Below, piece by piece: positions 32,797 to 41,349 of a stretch of DNA of 49,817 bases. The DNA is from Acidimicrobiales bacterium (GTDB lineage: Bacteria > Actinomycetota > Acidimicrobiia > Acidimicrobiales > SZUA-35): positions 1-49,817 of the forward strand of contig JAHDCC010000024.1 in NCBI GenBank assembly GCA_020630065.1, given 5' to 3'. The stretch's first letter is position 1, and each line of letters starts with the position of its first letter. Under the pieces are notes generated by a model, which was not told the origin of the DNA, did no database searches, and worked only from the letters and a program-made list of their open reading frames with translations. Both the position numbers and the translations under genes were made by a program.

Positions 32797-34896
32797 GTGG
32801 CTTATCAATCGCTTTACCGGCGCTATCGGTCTAAAAATTTCGCAGAAATCAAAGGGCAACCACACGTCACCTCGGCGTTGCGGACAGCGGTGGCTGAAGG
32901 CCGACACGGTCACGCCTACCTGTTCAGCGGCCCCCGAGGAACTGGCAAAACCTCGTCGGCTCGTGTTCTCGCCAAAGCCCTCAACTGTGAAAACACAGTC
33001 GACGGTGAACCGTGCACCACCTGCGATAGTTGCATTTCGATCGACCAAGGTAAATCGTTCGACCTTCACGAGTTAGACGCCGCCAGTAACAACAAAGTCG
33101 ACGACATTCGTGACCTGATCGCTAAAGTCCAGCTCGGCTCACCCGGCCGCACCAAAGTCTATATTTTGGATGAGGTGCACATGCTCAGCACGGGCGCCGA
33201 AAACGCGCTGCTGAAAACGTTGGAAGAACCACCCGACCACGTCGTGTTTGTGCTCGCCACCACCGAACCCCACAAAGTGGTTCCCACAATCCGCAGCCGG
33301 ACACAACACTTCGAATTCCATCTACTGCCCGCCGATGATCTGGCTGAACACGTCGCCTACGTCATCGACGACGCCGGGCTTGACGTTGACGCAGACGCCA
33401 TCGAATACGCGTTGGCTCAGGGTGGCGGGTCGGCACGCGACACCTTGTCGGCGCTCGATCTGGTCGCCGCAGCCGGTGGTGTGCCCACTGGTTCTAACGC
33501 CGGTATCGAACTGGTTCGTTCCATCGGGGCCGGTGACGCCGCCGCGTCGATCAGGCTAATCCAGGAAGCGTTAGTTAACGGCTTACAGCCCCGCCTTATC
33601 GGCGAACAAATGTTAGACGTTCTTCGCGACACGTTCCTCGCCGTTATGGGGGCAAGTCTCGACCATCTCAGCGACACGGCCCGAGCCGACATCGAAGGTT
33701 TAGCCGCCGATCTGAAACCGGCCACGTTAACCCGTTCGATGGAAATGGTCGGCCAAGCGTTGATCGAAATTCGTCAAGCCCCCGACCCTCGGGTCCCGCT
33801 CGAGGTAGCCGTGCTGCGACTCGCTAAACGAGATGGCACCGACCTTGCCGGTTTACTACAGCGCATCGAAGCGTTGGAGGCTCAAGTGTCGTCTGGTGTG
33901 GTCGCCCAAGCCCCCGCCGCTTCGGCCTCTGCATCGGCAGAACCGGCACCAACCCCAGCTTCGACGACTACGGCCGCCGCTCAGCCTGCGCCAGTAGCGA
34001 GCCCGGCAGTGTCGAGTGCGGCTGTGCCCACCGGTGCAGGTTCGGCTAGTGGCGAAGATACCCAACCGAGCCCGGCCGCCCAGCCAGCCCGCTCCGCTGC
34101 GCCTCCGGCTAGTCCTGCTGCCAACAAGCCTTCCGCTGATACCCCGGCACCCGCCCGCCGACCCCGATCACCTCGAGCCGCCCGCCCAGCCCCGACAGCT
34201 CAAACACCGTCTGCCCAAACACCGTCTGCCCAAACACCGTCTGCTCAAGCAGCAAGCTCCGAACCGGCCTCGCAGCCCACTGAACAAACCGCCCAACCCG
34301 CAGCTCCTCAAACAAACGAACCAGCCCCGCAGTCTCAACCCGAGCCTGCACCGGCAACGTCTCAACCCGCACAGCCAGCTGCTGCACCGAATCCGGCACC
34401 GGCAACGTCTCAACCCGAGCCTGCGGCCCCTCAACCAGCCCCAGCTGCTGGTGCCGCCCCAACACAAAAACTCACTGTTGCCTCAGCTCAAGATGCGTTA
34501 GCAAAAAGCCTCGAACGTGTCAGCCAAAAAGCGAGAGTCCGTTTTAAAGGCGGGACCGTAAGCGCAGCTGAAGACACAACCGTCATCTTCGCCGCACCCA
34601 ACCAAATTCACCGCGACCGATGCGCCGAAGTTAAACACGACGTCGAAGCAGCCCTATCAGAACATTTCGGCGCATCCATCACCGTCGAAGTGGTAGTCGA
34701 CGGTGACGCCCTGGGGTCCACCATCATGGACCCCACAAAGATTGACCGCAGCGCCCGCAAAGAACCCGAAGCCGCCGAAGATATCGGCCCAGTGTCCGAA
34801 TTGGCGGACGCCGACGACACCGCCTCAACTGGCGTCGATCGACTCACCAAAGCTTTCCCCGGGTCAAAAGTTATCGAACACAACTCATCGGACTAG
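32797..34896 (+). CDS. dnaX: DNA polymerase III gamma/tau subunit
   Basis: A 699-residue clamp-loader ATPase. Walker A GPRGTGKT (45-52), zinc-binding cysteines C64, C73, C76, C79, Walker B LDEVH (124-128) and the arginine-containing TIRSRTQHFEF sensor segment are all present in the first 230 residues. Domains II-III follow to about 370. A 190-residue Ala/Pro/Gln/Ser linker (about 372-560) contains repeats, then a small C-terminal domain (about 565-640) probably contacts the polymerase. GTG start at 32797 with GAGG just upstream. First gene of a dnaX-ybaB-recR operon. No slippery A/T run for gamma production is evident. Confidence 0.96.
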   Translation: MAYQSLYRRYRSKNFAEIKGQPHVTSALRTAVAEGRHGHAYLFSGPRGTGKTSSARVLAKALNCENTVDGEPCTTCDSCISIDQGKSFDLHELDAASNNKVDDIRDLIAKVQLGSPGRTKVYILDEVHMLSTGAENALLKTLEEPPDHVVFVLATTEPHKVVPTIRSRTQHFEFHLLPADDLAEHVAYVIDDAGLDVDADAIEYALAQGGGSARDTLSALDLVAAAGGVPTGSNAGIELVRSIGAGDAAASIRLIQEALVNGLQPRLIGEQMLDVLRDTFLAVMGASLDHLSDTARADIEGLAADLKPATLTRSMEMVGQALIEIRQAPDPRVPLEVAVLRLAKRDGTDLAGLLQRIEALEAQVSSGVVAQAPAASASASAEPAPTPASTTTAAAQPAPVASPAVSSAAVPTGAGSASGEDTQPSPAAQPARSAAPPASPAANKPSADTPAPARRPRSPRAARPAPTAQTPSAQTPSAQTPSAQAASSEPASQPTEQTAQPAAPQTNEPAPQSQPEPAPATSQPAQPAAAPNPAPATSQPEPAAPQPAPAAGAAPTQKLTVASAQDALAKSLERVSQKARVRFKGGTVSAAEDTTVIFAAPNQIHRDRCAEVKHDVEAALSEHFGASITVEVVVDGDALGSTIMDPTKIDRSARKEPEAAEDIGPVSELADADDTASTGVDRLTKAFPGSKVIEHNSSD
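34201..34245 (+). repeat. 15-bp tandem repeat in dnaX linker
   Basis: Three copies of CAAACACCGTCTGCC encode QTPSA x3. A further 22-bp direct repeat occurs at 34348-34369 and 34396-34417. Both lie in the disordered linker and keep frame. Copy number is likely to vary between strains. Confidence 0.9.
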
Positions 34897-34905
34897 GAGA
34901 AAACA

Positions 34906-35253
34906 ATGAGCGACACCCCTAACCAAGCCGGTCTCGGCGGCGTAGATTTCGGCGCTTTGATCGAACAAGCACAAGCCATGAAATCACAGGTCGACGACGC
35001 CCAACAGCAGATCGCCGACGAAACGTTCATCGGTTCAGCCGCAGGCGACAAAGTCACTGTCGAAGTGACCGGAGCCCACGAATACACCAGCATTAAAATA
35101 AGCCCCGAGGTTGTCGACGCCGACGACGTCGAAATGTTAGAAGATCTGATCCTCGCAGCCCTGCGTGACGCCAACACCAAAATGGGTGAATACCAAGAAG
35201 AGACGATGGGTAGTCTCGACATGCCTGACTTGGGTGGAATGCTAGGTGGATAG
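34906..35253 (+). CDS. YbaB/EbfC nucleoid-associated protein
   Basis: A 115-residue DNA-binding protein that forms a tweezer-like dimer. Residues 15-40 form the first helix (LIEQAQAMKSQVDDAQQQIAD), then the strand TFIGSAAGDKVTVEVTGAHEYTSIKISPEVVD, and the second helix EDLILAALRDANTKMGE with a Gly-rich end (LGGMLGG). This matches YbaB closely and in length. Lies 9 bp after dnaX and 21 bp before recR, as in most bacteria. ATG preceded by GGAGAAAA. Confidence 0.95.
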   Translation: MSDTPNQAGLGGVDFGALIEQAQAMKSQVDDAQQQIADETFIGSAAGDKVTVEVTGAHEYTSIKISPEVVDADDVEMLEDLILAALRDANTKMGEYQEETMGSLDMPDLGGMLGG

Positions 35254-35274
35254 CGGGAAAAGGTCGGAGGCGTC

Positions 35275-35877
35275 GTGAGCGTTTACGCAAAACCGGTCGA
35301 AGTCCTTATCGACGAGCTGGGTCGCCTTCCCGGCGTCGGACCGAAATCAGCTCAGCGAATAGCCTTTCACCTTCTCAAAGCCGAAACCGTCGACGTTAAA
35401 CGCCTCACCGACGCGCTCACCGACCTGAAAGAATCGGTCTCGTTCTGTTCCCGCTGTTTTAACGTCGCAACCCAAACCGAGTGCCGCATATGCACTAACC
35501 CGCAACGAGACGACACGATTCTTTGTGTTGTTGAAGAACCTAAAGACATTTCAGCGATTGAGCGAACCGGCTCGTTCAAGGGCCGGTACCACGTGCTGTT
35601 GGGGAGCATCAACCCGCTTGAAGGCATCGGCCCTGACAAACTGAAGATCCGGGAGTTGGCTCACCGGGTAGCAGCCGAAAACATTACCGAAGTTATTCTC
35701 TGCACAAACCCGAACCTCGAAGGTGAAACAACGGCGGCGTTTATCGCTCAGAAAGTTCTTCAACCGTTTGAGATCAAGGTGACCCGGTTAGCGTCGGGGC
35801 TCCCGGTTGGTGGCGACCTCGAATACGCCGACGAACTGACATTGGGCCGAGCGTTACAAGGCCGTCAGAGCCTGTAG
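35275..35877 (+). CDS. recR: Recombination mediator RecR
   Basis: A 200-residue protein that loads RecA at gaps together with RecO/RecF. Helix-hairpin-helix [14 protein letters not shown] (about 18-31), zinc finger C58-C61-C70-C73, Toprim domain starting at [15 protein letters not shown] and containing [13 protein letters not shown], and the C-terminal Walker-like region [26 protein letters not shown]. Length matches. GTG start with GGAGG upstream. The stop abuts the stop of the convergent ferredoxin gene with no gap. Confidence 0.97.
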   Translation: MSVYAKPVEVLIDELGRLPGVGPKSAQRIAFHLLKAETVDVKRLTDALTDLKESVSFCSRCFNVATQTECRICTNPQRDDTILCVVEEPKDISAIERTGSFKGRYHVLLGSINPLEGIGPDKLKIRELAHRVAAENITEVILCTNPNLEGETTAAFIAQKVLQPFEIKVTRLASGLPVGGDLEYADELTLGRALQGRQSL

Positions 35878-36222
35878 TTAGCCGGTCTGTTCCACCGGTT
35901 GGGTTCGGTCGATGCGATGAGGCGCTATTTGTTCAGGTAACGTTGGCGCCCCGTCGCGAAGCCAGTCGCAAACATCACTCAAGATTGTGTCGTCAACGAT
36001 CCAACCCAGCCATTCAGCCTCCCGTTCGGGTTGAAGAACTACGACGACGTTTGAAGCATGGCATTCACCCAAACAATCCACGACCCGTGAAGTTCCGCCA
36101 CCGGCTGTAGCGGCTGCGGCGATTTCGTCACGCTGACGTTGGTGGTCGATGTTTGGATGTTTCTCGGTTGTGCCACAGCAACAGGCGTCGCACATTTGAA
36201 CACGAAAGGCTGGAGAGGTCAT
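35878..36222 (-). CDS. Thioredoxin-like [2Fe-2S] ferredoxin
   Basis: A 114-residue protein. Cysteines in CDACCCGT (residues 11-17) and DCLGEC (about 49-54) give the C-x(n)-C-x3-C spacing of thioredoxin-fold [2Fe-2S] ferredoxins. The strand SNVVVVLQP and a C-terminal region with a Trp-Leu-Gly turn follow. Electron-transfer partner unknown. GGGAG lies 3 nt before the ATG. It converges with recR. The non-coding stretch upstream holds a chain of strong hairpins that may be its leader or a separate RNA. Confidence 0.8.
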   Translation of the reverse strand: MTSPAFRVQMCDACCCGTTEKHPNIDHQRQRDEIAAAATAGGGTSRVVDCLGECHASNVVVVLQPEREAEWLGWIVDDTILSDVCDWLRDGAPTLPEQIAPHRIDRTQPVEQTG

Positions 36223-36330
36223 TGCTCCCAGTCTGTCAACGTTTAGTGGATGAGCGTCGGTTGAGTGTCCAATATCCTTTGCCGCTATTGGTCGACGGCG
36301 GCAGGTGCCTCAGAACTGATGAAGCCGGTA

Positions 36331-36542
36331 AAAACCCTAAAGACCAAGAGTGTGCTTGCGGCAGCTCTTGGTCTTCAGGAAACTACAAGGCGTATGTTCG
36401 GAGAGATTCAAATACCTTGCTGCTATTGCGATCCGGGTCGGCGGGGAGAGGGTACACCGACCCGGTTCGTTCACTACGACACCCCAGTGACTGTGGCGCG
36501 GGCGGTATGGGTAAACCAGTCACTGGAGCGTCGTAGTGTGTT
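36331..36542 (-). ncRNA. Candidate structured RNA with three hairpins
   Basis: Read on the minus strand from about 36542 there are three perfect-stemmed hairpins. Hairpin C: 9 bp (36530-36538 with 36472-36480), a 3x3 internal loop, 10 bp (36517-36526 with 36484-36493), 23-nt loop. Hairpin B: 9 bp (36457-36465 with 36433-36441), 15-nt C-rich loop. Hairpin A: 11 bp (36365-36375 with 36340-36350), followed by TAGGG then TTTTT, a weak terminator. A promoter precedes hairpin C. Strand is inferred from promoter and U-run, since hairpins are symmetric. It matches no RNA family that I can name. It could be an sRNA or the leader of the ferredoxin gene. Confidence 0.55.
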
Positions 36543-36548
36543 GCCTTT

Positions 36549-36577
36549 ATGTTACAACAATAACGATCCAATGACAA
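36549..36577 (-). promoter_or_regulatory. Minus-strand promoter before hairpin array
   Basis: TTGTCA (36572-36577), 17 nt, TAACAT (36549-36554) on the minus strand. The expected start, near 36542, falls 4 nt before the first hairpin, which supports transcription of the hairpins as an RNA. Confidence 0.55.
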
Positions 36578-36662
36578 GTAAGTCGGCGCTTCTAGTCAAA
36601 AAATGTCGCTGAACAGCGAAAATAGCACAAAAAATATTCGATGTCGTGACACTAAATAATAA

Positions 36663-36677
36663 TTCATTCGGAATGAA
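36663..36677. promoter_or_regulatory. 15-bp palindrome upstream of metY
   Basis: TTCATTC and GAATGAA flank a single G (TTCATTC-G-GAATGAA), 105 bp upstream of the sulfhydrylase start. It is a likely repressor or activator site for a sulfur/methionine regulator (inference). A smaller dyad, TCGCTG/CAGCGA, lies at 36606-36619. Confidence 0.5.
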
Positions 36678-36782
36678 CCGTCATATTTGGCACGATTCTG
36701 TTGCATGGGCGGCGGAGGGTCCCCAATGGCGTCAACCGGTAGCCGGTATCGTCGTACTAATCGAATATTTTGGGAGGCTATT

Positions 36783-38093
36783 GTGAGCGAGTCGGAGTGG
36801 GGTTTCGAAACCCGTCAGATACATGCTGGTCAAGTTCCGGACGAAACGGGGGCAAGAACGGTACCTATCCATCAAACGACGGCATACGTGTTTCGTGACG
36901 CAGAACATGCAGCCAACCTTTTTGGATTAGCTGAAGTCGGAAATATCTACACCCGCATCATGAACCCCACCCAAGCGGTGCTTGAGGCGCGGATATCTGC
37001 CCTTGAAGGCGGGACCGAAACCGCTATCGGGATTCCCGGAGCCCTCGCGGTCAGCTCGGGGCAAGCGGCCGAAACAGTCGCCATTCTCACCTTGGCCGAA
37101 GCCGGCGACCATATCGTGGCGTCGTCAGCCCTCTACGGCGGAACCTACAACCTCCTGCACTACACGCTCCCAAAGATGGGAATCGAAGTTAGCTTCATCG
37201 AAGACGCCGATGACCTCGACGCATGGCAGGCAGCAGCACAGGACAACACCAAAGCGTTCTACGGGGAAGGTATCGGTAACCCCAAAAACAACTGCCTAGA
37301 CATTGAAGGAATCTCAAAGGTCGCCCACGAAATCGGTGTGCCACTCATTGTCGACAACACCGTTGCATCCCCATGGCTGTTTAACCCATTCGACTTGGGA
37401 GCCGACATTGTTTTGCACTCGATGACCAAATTCATTGGAGGACACGGCAACTCGATCGGCGGGGTAATCGTCGACGGAGGCACATTCGACTACGGGGCAA
37501 GCGGCCGATTCCCCAACTTCACCGAACCAGACCCTAGCTACCACGGCCTGGCATACTGGCCAGCCCTCGGTCACGGAGCATTCATCATCAAAGCACGAGT
37601 GCAAATGCTTCGAGATTTAGGCCCAGCAGTCACCCCACACAACGCCTTCTACTTCTTGCAAGGCCTCGAAACGCTAAGTATGCGAATGGAACGGCACAGC
37701 GCCAACACAAAAGCCGTCGTTGACTACCTTGCCACTCAAAGCCAAGTCGAGTCCATCCAATACGCCGGATTGGCAGATAGCCCATGGCATGAACGGCTCA
37801 CCCGATACGGTCAGGGGAAAGGCTACGGCTCAGTTCCGGCTTTTGTCATCAGCGGTGGCGCCGAAGCAGGCAAGAAGTTCGTTGAAGGGCTCAGTCTTCA
37901 TAGTCACGTCGCCAACATAGGCGACGTTCGAAGTTTGGCCATCCACCCGGCAAGCACAACCCATTCACAGCTCTCGCCCGAAGAACAAGAATCTTCAGGC
38001 GTCCCAGCTGGTCTCGTCCGATTATCGGTAGGGCTAGAGACGATCGACGATATTATCGCCGACCTCGAACAAGGTTTCGCCGCTTCAGCGTAG
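36783..38093 (+). CDS. metY: O-acetylhomoserine sulfhydrylase (MetY type)
   Basis: A 436-residue PLP enzyme that makes homocysteine (or cysteine) from O-acetylhomoserine/serine and sulfide. PLP Lys216 is in LHSMTKFIGGHGNSIGG; YTRIMNPT (phosphate binding, Tyr/Arg), IVDNTVASP (Asp to the PLP nitrogen) and NIGDVRSLAIHPASTTH (substrate-binding Arg) follow the Cys/Met-metabolism family. The 430-residue length and the GGHGNSIGG motif favour MetY over MetB. Start GTG 36783 is preceded by GGGAGG at 6 nt; the frame is open to 36687 but the extra residues are not protein-like. Probably regulated through the palindrome at 36663. Confidence 0.93.
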   Translation: MSESEWGFETRQIHAGQVPDETGARTVPIHQTTAYVFRDAEHAANLFGLAEVGNIYTRIMNPTQAVLEARISALEGGTETAIGIPGALAVSSGQAAETVAILTLAEAGDHIVASSALYGGTYNLLHYTLPKMGIEVSFIEDADDLDAWQAAAQDNTKAFYGEGIGNPKNNCLDIEGISKVAHEIGVPLIVDNTVASPWLFNPFDLGADIVLHSMTKFIGGHGNSIGGVIVDGGTFDYGASGRFPNFTEPDPSYHGLAYWPALGHGAFIIKARVQMLRDLGPAVTPHNAFYFLQGLETLSMRMERHSANTKAVVDYLATQSQVESIQYAGLADSPWHERLTRYGQGKGYGSVPAFVISGGAEAGKKFVEGLSLHSHVANIGDVRSLAIHPASTTHSQLSPEEQESSGVPAGLVRLSVGLETIDDIIADLEQGFAASA

Positions 38094-38122
38094 ATTCACG
38101 AACCAGAAAAAGTTACTGAAAG

Positions 38123-38146
38123 GGGTCGGCGGGTTTCCGCCGGCCC
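38123..38146. terminator. Bidirectional terminator
   Basis: A 10-bp stem (one G.T pair), GGGTCGGCGG (38123-38132) with CCGCCGGCCC (38137-38146), has a 4-nt GTTT loop. It lies between the metY stop and the convergent stop at 38166. On the minus strand the stem is followed by CTTTCAG and later TTTTT; on the + strand by TAATCAACTTTT. Confidence 0.7.
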
Positions 38147-38165
38147 TAATCAACTTTTGGGTGCT

Positions 38166-39143
38166 CTACGGTTGCACGACTATTTTGAACCGTAGGGCAG
38201 AATGATTAGATCCCTCAACTGGGAAGGTCTCTCGGCTCCACACGTCGATGCCGACACTATGAGCTGCGTTATCTATCGGTAGTCGCAGCAGCCCGGGCGC
38301 TGAAGTCGGCCACGTATTTTGCAAGCCATACCCGTTCATCGATTCGGCCAGGCTGCCATCGTCCAACATACGCTTATAACGCGAAGACCACGGAGTGACG
38401 TTCAGATCGCCAACGACGACTACATCGCGGCCGTCGCTGCGAACCTGTTGACTCCATGTCGCTATCATCTCAAGTTCATCTAATTGGCTGTCGTTCGTAG
38501 CCGAATTTGTTGGACGTGTAGCGTGGGCGCTCAAGAGGGAAACCGTTCGCTCACCCACCTCTACCTGGGCCGTCAACATGGTTCTGTTGCCCGTTGACGC
38601 CACTAAAGGTTCAGTCGAGGTCACCGGAAACTCGGTGTCGTTCTTGGTTAGGATCGCCGACCCTTCGCCGCCGTCAGCAGGGTTCGAGTCGACCATCGTG
38701 TAACCGGCAAGGCCGGTAAGTTTGTCATTGAATTGGGGTGTGACTTCTTGAAGAAGGACGACATCGGCGCCGTCAGAAATAATAGTCTCCACATCAATGC
38801 CGCCCTCATTGGTGTTGATGTGGAGAACCGTGAACGTGCCGAGGGTGCGTCCCGAATGATTAGCTGGGAGAAAGAACGGGAACACGATGATGGCGTTAAA
38901 CAACAACACCATGGCAGAAACGACAGCCATAGTTACGTACTTGCGTGCAGCGAAGCCGACGCCAGTCAACATGGCGACGATCATAAACGCCGGACGCGGG
39001 CTGCTTAGAAGCTCAATCTGCCAGCCGAGCCCGTAAAAAAACCCGGCCAGCGATAGCACCGCAAGCACGATAATCACAGCCGAAACGATGTACAAGGCAC
39101 ACTGGCCTAGCACATGTAGAACCGTGAACAGCTGTTCCCTCAT
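38166..39143 (-). CDS. Membrane-anchored EEP-family hydrolase
   Basis: A 325-residue protein. Three TM segments (about 8-36, 50-66, 70-92) precede an endonuclease/exonuclease/phosphatase domain (about 100-322). Active-site pieces are present: HINTN (Asn), VVLLQEV (metal Glu), LLSAHATRP (His), VVVGDLNVTPWS (Asp, Asn), PIDNAAHS and the catalytic SNH near the end (usually SDH; the His is kept but Asp is Asn). The family covers DNases, phosphatases and sphingomyelinases. With an outward-facing domain it may act on nucleic acids or phospholipids outside the cell (inference). The start is supported by TAGGCT 6 nt before the ATG, suggesting another leaderless mRNA. Confidence 0.82.
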   Translation of the reverse strand: MREQLFTVLHVLGQCALYIVSAVIIVLAVLSLAGFFYGLGWQIELLSSPRPAFMIVAMLTGVGFAARKYVTMAVVSAMVLLFNAIIVFPFFLPANHSGRTLGTFTVLHINTNEGGIDVETIISDGADVVLLQEVTPQFNDKLTGLAGYTMVDSNPADGGEGSAILTKNDTEFPVTSTEPLVASTGNRTMLTAQVEVGERTVSLLSAHATRPTNSATNDSQLDELEMIATWSQQVRSDGRDVVVVGDLNVTPWSSRYKRMLDDGSLAESMNGYGLQNTWPTSAPGLLRLPIDNAAHSVGIDVWSRETFPVEGSNHSALRFKIVVQP

Positions 39144-39225
39144 TAAAACAGCCTACGCACAGGACAAACAGAGTTGTCGAAACCCTAACCGTAGGTAGGC
39201 GATTCTGCCTATCTACGGGGTAACG

Positions 39226-41325
39226 CTAATTGTGGGTTTCCGAGCCGCCTTTGGCGCTCTCGACCGCCCGTTTCATGGCCTCTTGTACCAGACGTGACAA
39301 TGCGTCTTCGTCTTGGGGTTCGATGGCTGGTTCAGAAAGCACCTGATCGACTTCGTTGATCGGGTCGGTCACCGTGCTCTTCTCTTCCAGCGTTGTTTTT
39401 GCCGGGGCGTCCATGCCGGTTCGTAACTCGGATGGGGCGACAGTCGGCGTTGTGCCCGGAGGAGGCGGCATAGGGGGCTTCGTTGAAAGCCCAGGCTGAT
39501 CGGCAGTAATCACTGCGTCGATCGTCGTCTGAGAGGCCGATGTGTCAGAGTTGTCGACGATGATCTTTGGTCCCACGACTCCCTGTTCGGTCAAATCGAC
39601 TGTTTCTTGCTCGTCGGCCGCGGTTTCTTCTGCAGCGAGTTCTTCTGATTCGTCCAGATCGATGGTTACGTCGTCGCTGTCGACAGCTGAGTCGTCTTCT
39701 TCGGCTGCTGGTGGTGTTGCGTTACCAGAGCCGTAGTCGGCGGCAGAGATGGCGGTAATACCGGCCTCGGGGTCAAATACTTGACCGGACTCGATGACTC
39801 GTTCGCGGGCCTCGGTAATGACCGAATCGCTGGTTCCGTCGCCAAGTTCCGCCATCGGTTCATTGTCGAGACGGACGATAGCGCTTTGTAGTTCTTTCTG
39901 AGCGGCCAATATTCGGTCACGAGAAGCTTGCTCGGTGACTCGTAGTCGGGCGATCCGACGTTCAGCTTGGTCGATGTTGGCTCGAACCTTGGCCCGAATA
40001 ACTTCTTCAGCTTCTTGGCGAATAAATTCGCTTTGAGCCCGAGCCTGTTCTAGAAGCTCAGCAACCTGGCCTCTAGCGTCAGAGATTTCGACGAATGCTT
40101 GGTCTCGCGCCGTCTGGGCCTCTTCGGCGTCTTTGAAGACTTCGCCTTGGCGAGCCGCCACGTACTCTTCGGCTTCCTGATAGCGCTTGTCGTAGAACTC
40201 GTCTGCTTCGGCTCGACGAGCTTCGACATAGTCGTCACCCTCTTTGGTCATGGTCGAAACGTATGCGTCGGCTTCTTCGTGTTTGGCGGCGATCTGTTGA
40301 TCGGCCTCAGATCGAAGTTGCATGACTGAAGTTTCACCGTCTAGGCGAATTCGATCAACCTCGGCGAACGCGTCGGTCATAAGCCGTTCAGCTTCGCCGT
40401 TAGCGTGGGCCAGAATCTCGGTGGCCTGATTCTGATGATCGGCCAAGGTTCGTTCCGCTTCGACGAGGCGTTCTTTGCATTCCACGTCGTTGTCGACCCG
40501 AATGCGTTCAACCTCATCGGCCGCCTGCTGACGGAGTAGAGCGATTTCTTCGTCACATTTTTGACGAAGCTCTTCGGTTTCGGCTTCGATGGCTGCGATG
40601 GCGTCAACCCGCTCTTGTTCAGCGATCTGCTTGATCTCCGCTGACTCTGCCCGACTAGCTTCGCGTACCTTGTACGCTTCGGCTTCAGCCGAATTCCAAA
40701 GTTCGTCCGCTTCTGCCTGTTTATCGGCCAAGATCTTGTCGGCGGCGTCGTACCGTTCTTTGGTTTCGATCTCACATTTTTGTTGACGTTCGGCAATCTC
40801 GGCGTCAACGGTCGACTTGATCAACGCGGCCTCGGACTGGGCAGCTTCGATTCGGGCTTTGGCGTCGGCCTCGGCTGTTTCGGTTTTGCTGTTCGCAGCC
40901 AAAATGATTCGGTCGGCTTCAGCTTGGGCCGCTGCTAGTTGCTGTTCGGACTCGGAACGAGCTTGTTCAAGTAGTGCCTGCGATTCGAGGTCGGCCTGAG
41001 ATTTCGTCTGTGAGGCCGAATCCCGAGCATCTCGCAGCAGTCCAGCGATCTGGAGACCGAACTGGTCGAACTGGTCGGTGTCAAAAGCGCTTACAGCGTT
41101 GCTGTCGCCAACGTCTATTGGAGGGGCCTCTGTGGGGGTGGTAGGGGCCGCTGGTTGAGGTTTGGCGGCTGAGAGCTGGGCAACCTTTGCTTGTGCTTCA
41201 GCGAGCTTTTGTTGAAGTGCCGCATATTCACGGCCAAGTCGTTGAAGATACACGCGCACTTGCTGCTTGTCGTATCCACGTAGTGCTGGCGGAAACTCCG
41301 CCTTTTCGATTGCCTCGGGGGTCAT
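39226..41325 (-). CDS. DivIVA/Scy-like long coiled-coil polarity protein
   Basis: A 699-residue protein. The N-terminal 45 residues match the DivIVA membrane-binding domain: LTPEAI-type start (MTPEAIEKAEFPPALRGYDKQ then VRVYLQRL). A Pro/Ala spacer leads to a roughly 380-residue continuous coiled coil (about 95-485), rich in Glu/Ala/Gln/Lys with no Pro. Two similar stretches, KERYDAADKILADKQ (189-203) and KERLVEAERTLADHQ (284-298), are offset by 95 residues, compatible with one heptad plus eight hendecads, the register used by Scy/FilP. The last 200 residues are acidic and disordered. Predicted role: scaffold at the pole or growth zone, as DivIVA/Scy do in actinobacteria. GGAGAGG precedes the ATG. 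Confidence 0.8.
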   Translation of the reverse strand: MTPEAIEKAEFPPALRGYDKQQVRVYLQRLGREYAALQQKLAEAQAKVAQLSAAKPQPAAPTTPTEAPPIDVGDSNAVSAFDTDQFDQFGLQIAGLLRDARDSASQTKSQADLESQALLEQARSESEQQLAAAQAEADRIILAANSKTETAEADAKARIEAAQSEAALIKSTVDAEIAERQQKCEIETKERYDAADKILADKQAEADELWNSAEAEAYKVREASRAESAEIKQIAEQERVDAIAAIEAETEELRQKCDEEIALLRQQAADEVERIRVDNDVECKERLVEAERTLADHQNQATEILAHANGEAERLMTDAFAEVDRIRLDGETSVMQLRSEADQQIAAKHEEADAYVSTMTKEGDDYVEARRAEADEFYDKRYQEAEEYVAARQGEVFKDAEEAQTARDQAFVEISDARGQVAELLEQARAQSEFIRQEAEEVIRAKVRANIDQAERRIARLRVTEQASRDRILAAQKELQSAIVRLDNEPMAELGDGTSDSVITEARERVIESGQVFDPEAGITAISAADYGSGNATPPAAEEDDSAVDSDDVTIDLDESEELAAEETAADEQETVDLTEQGVVGPKIIVDNSDTSASQTTIDAVITADQPGLSTKPPMPPPPGTTPTVAPSELRTGMDAPAKTTLEEKSTVTDPINEVDQVLSEPAIEPQDEDALSRLVQEAMKRAVESAKGGSETHN

Positions 41326-41349
41326 TACCTCTCCGAACTCCTAGACCGG

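Noticed and set aside
34109-34467. Arg/Gly/Leu-rich antisense open frames over the dnaX linker
   Set aside because: Products of the repetitive Pro/Ala/Gln coding sequence read backwards; no start signals and no recognisable domain.
36311-36336. SAM-I riboswitch-like string TGATGAAGCCGG before metY
   Set aside because: Only a short match to the conserved core. The surrounding P1-P4 helices, the kink-turn and the rest of the SAM-I or SAM-IV consensus are absent, and it lies over 440 bp from metY.
36433-36538. 6C-type actinobacterial sRNA
   Set aside because: Two C-rich loops are suggestive on the minus strand, but the runs are interrupted and the stems are much longer than in 6C RNAs.
36265-36612. 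115-codon open frame on the + strand over the hairpin array
   Set aside because: Its protein resembles nothing I know, has no ribosome site, and its codons are dictated by three perfect inverted repeats. A structured non-coding region explains the sequence better.
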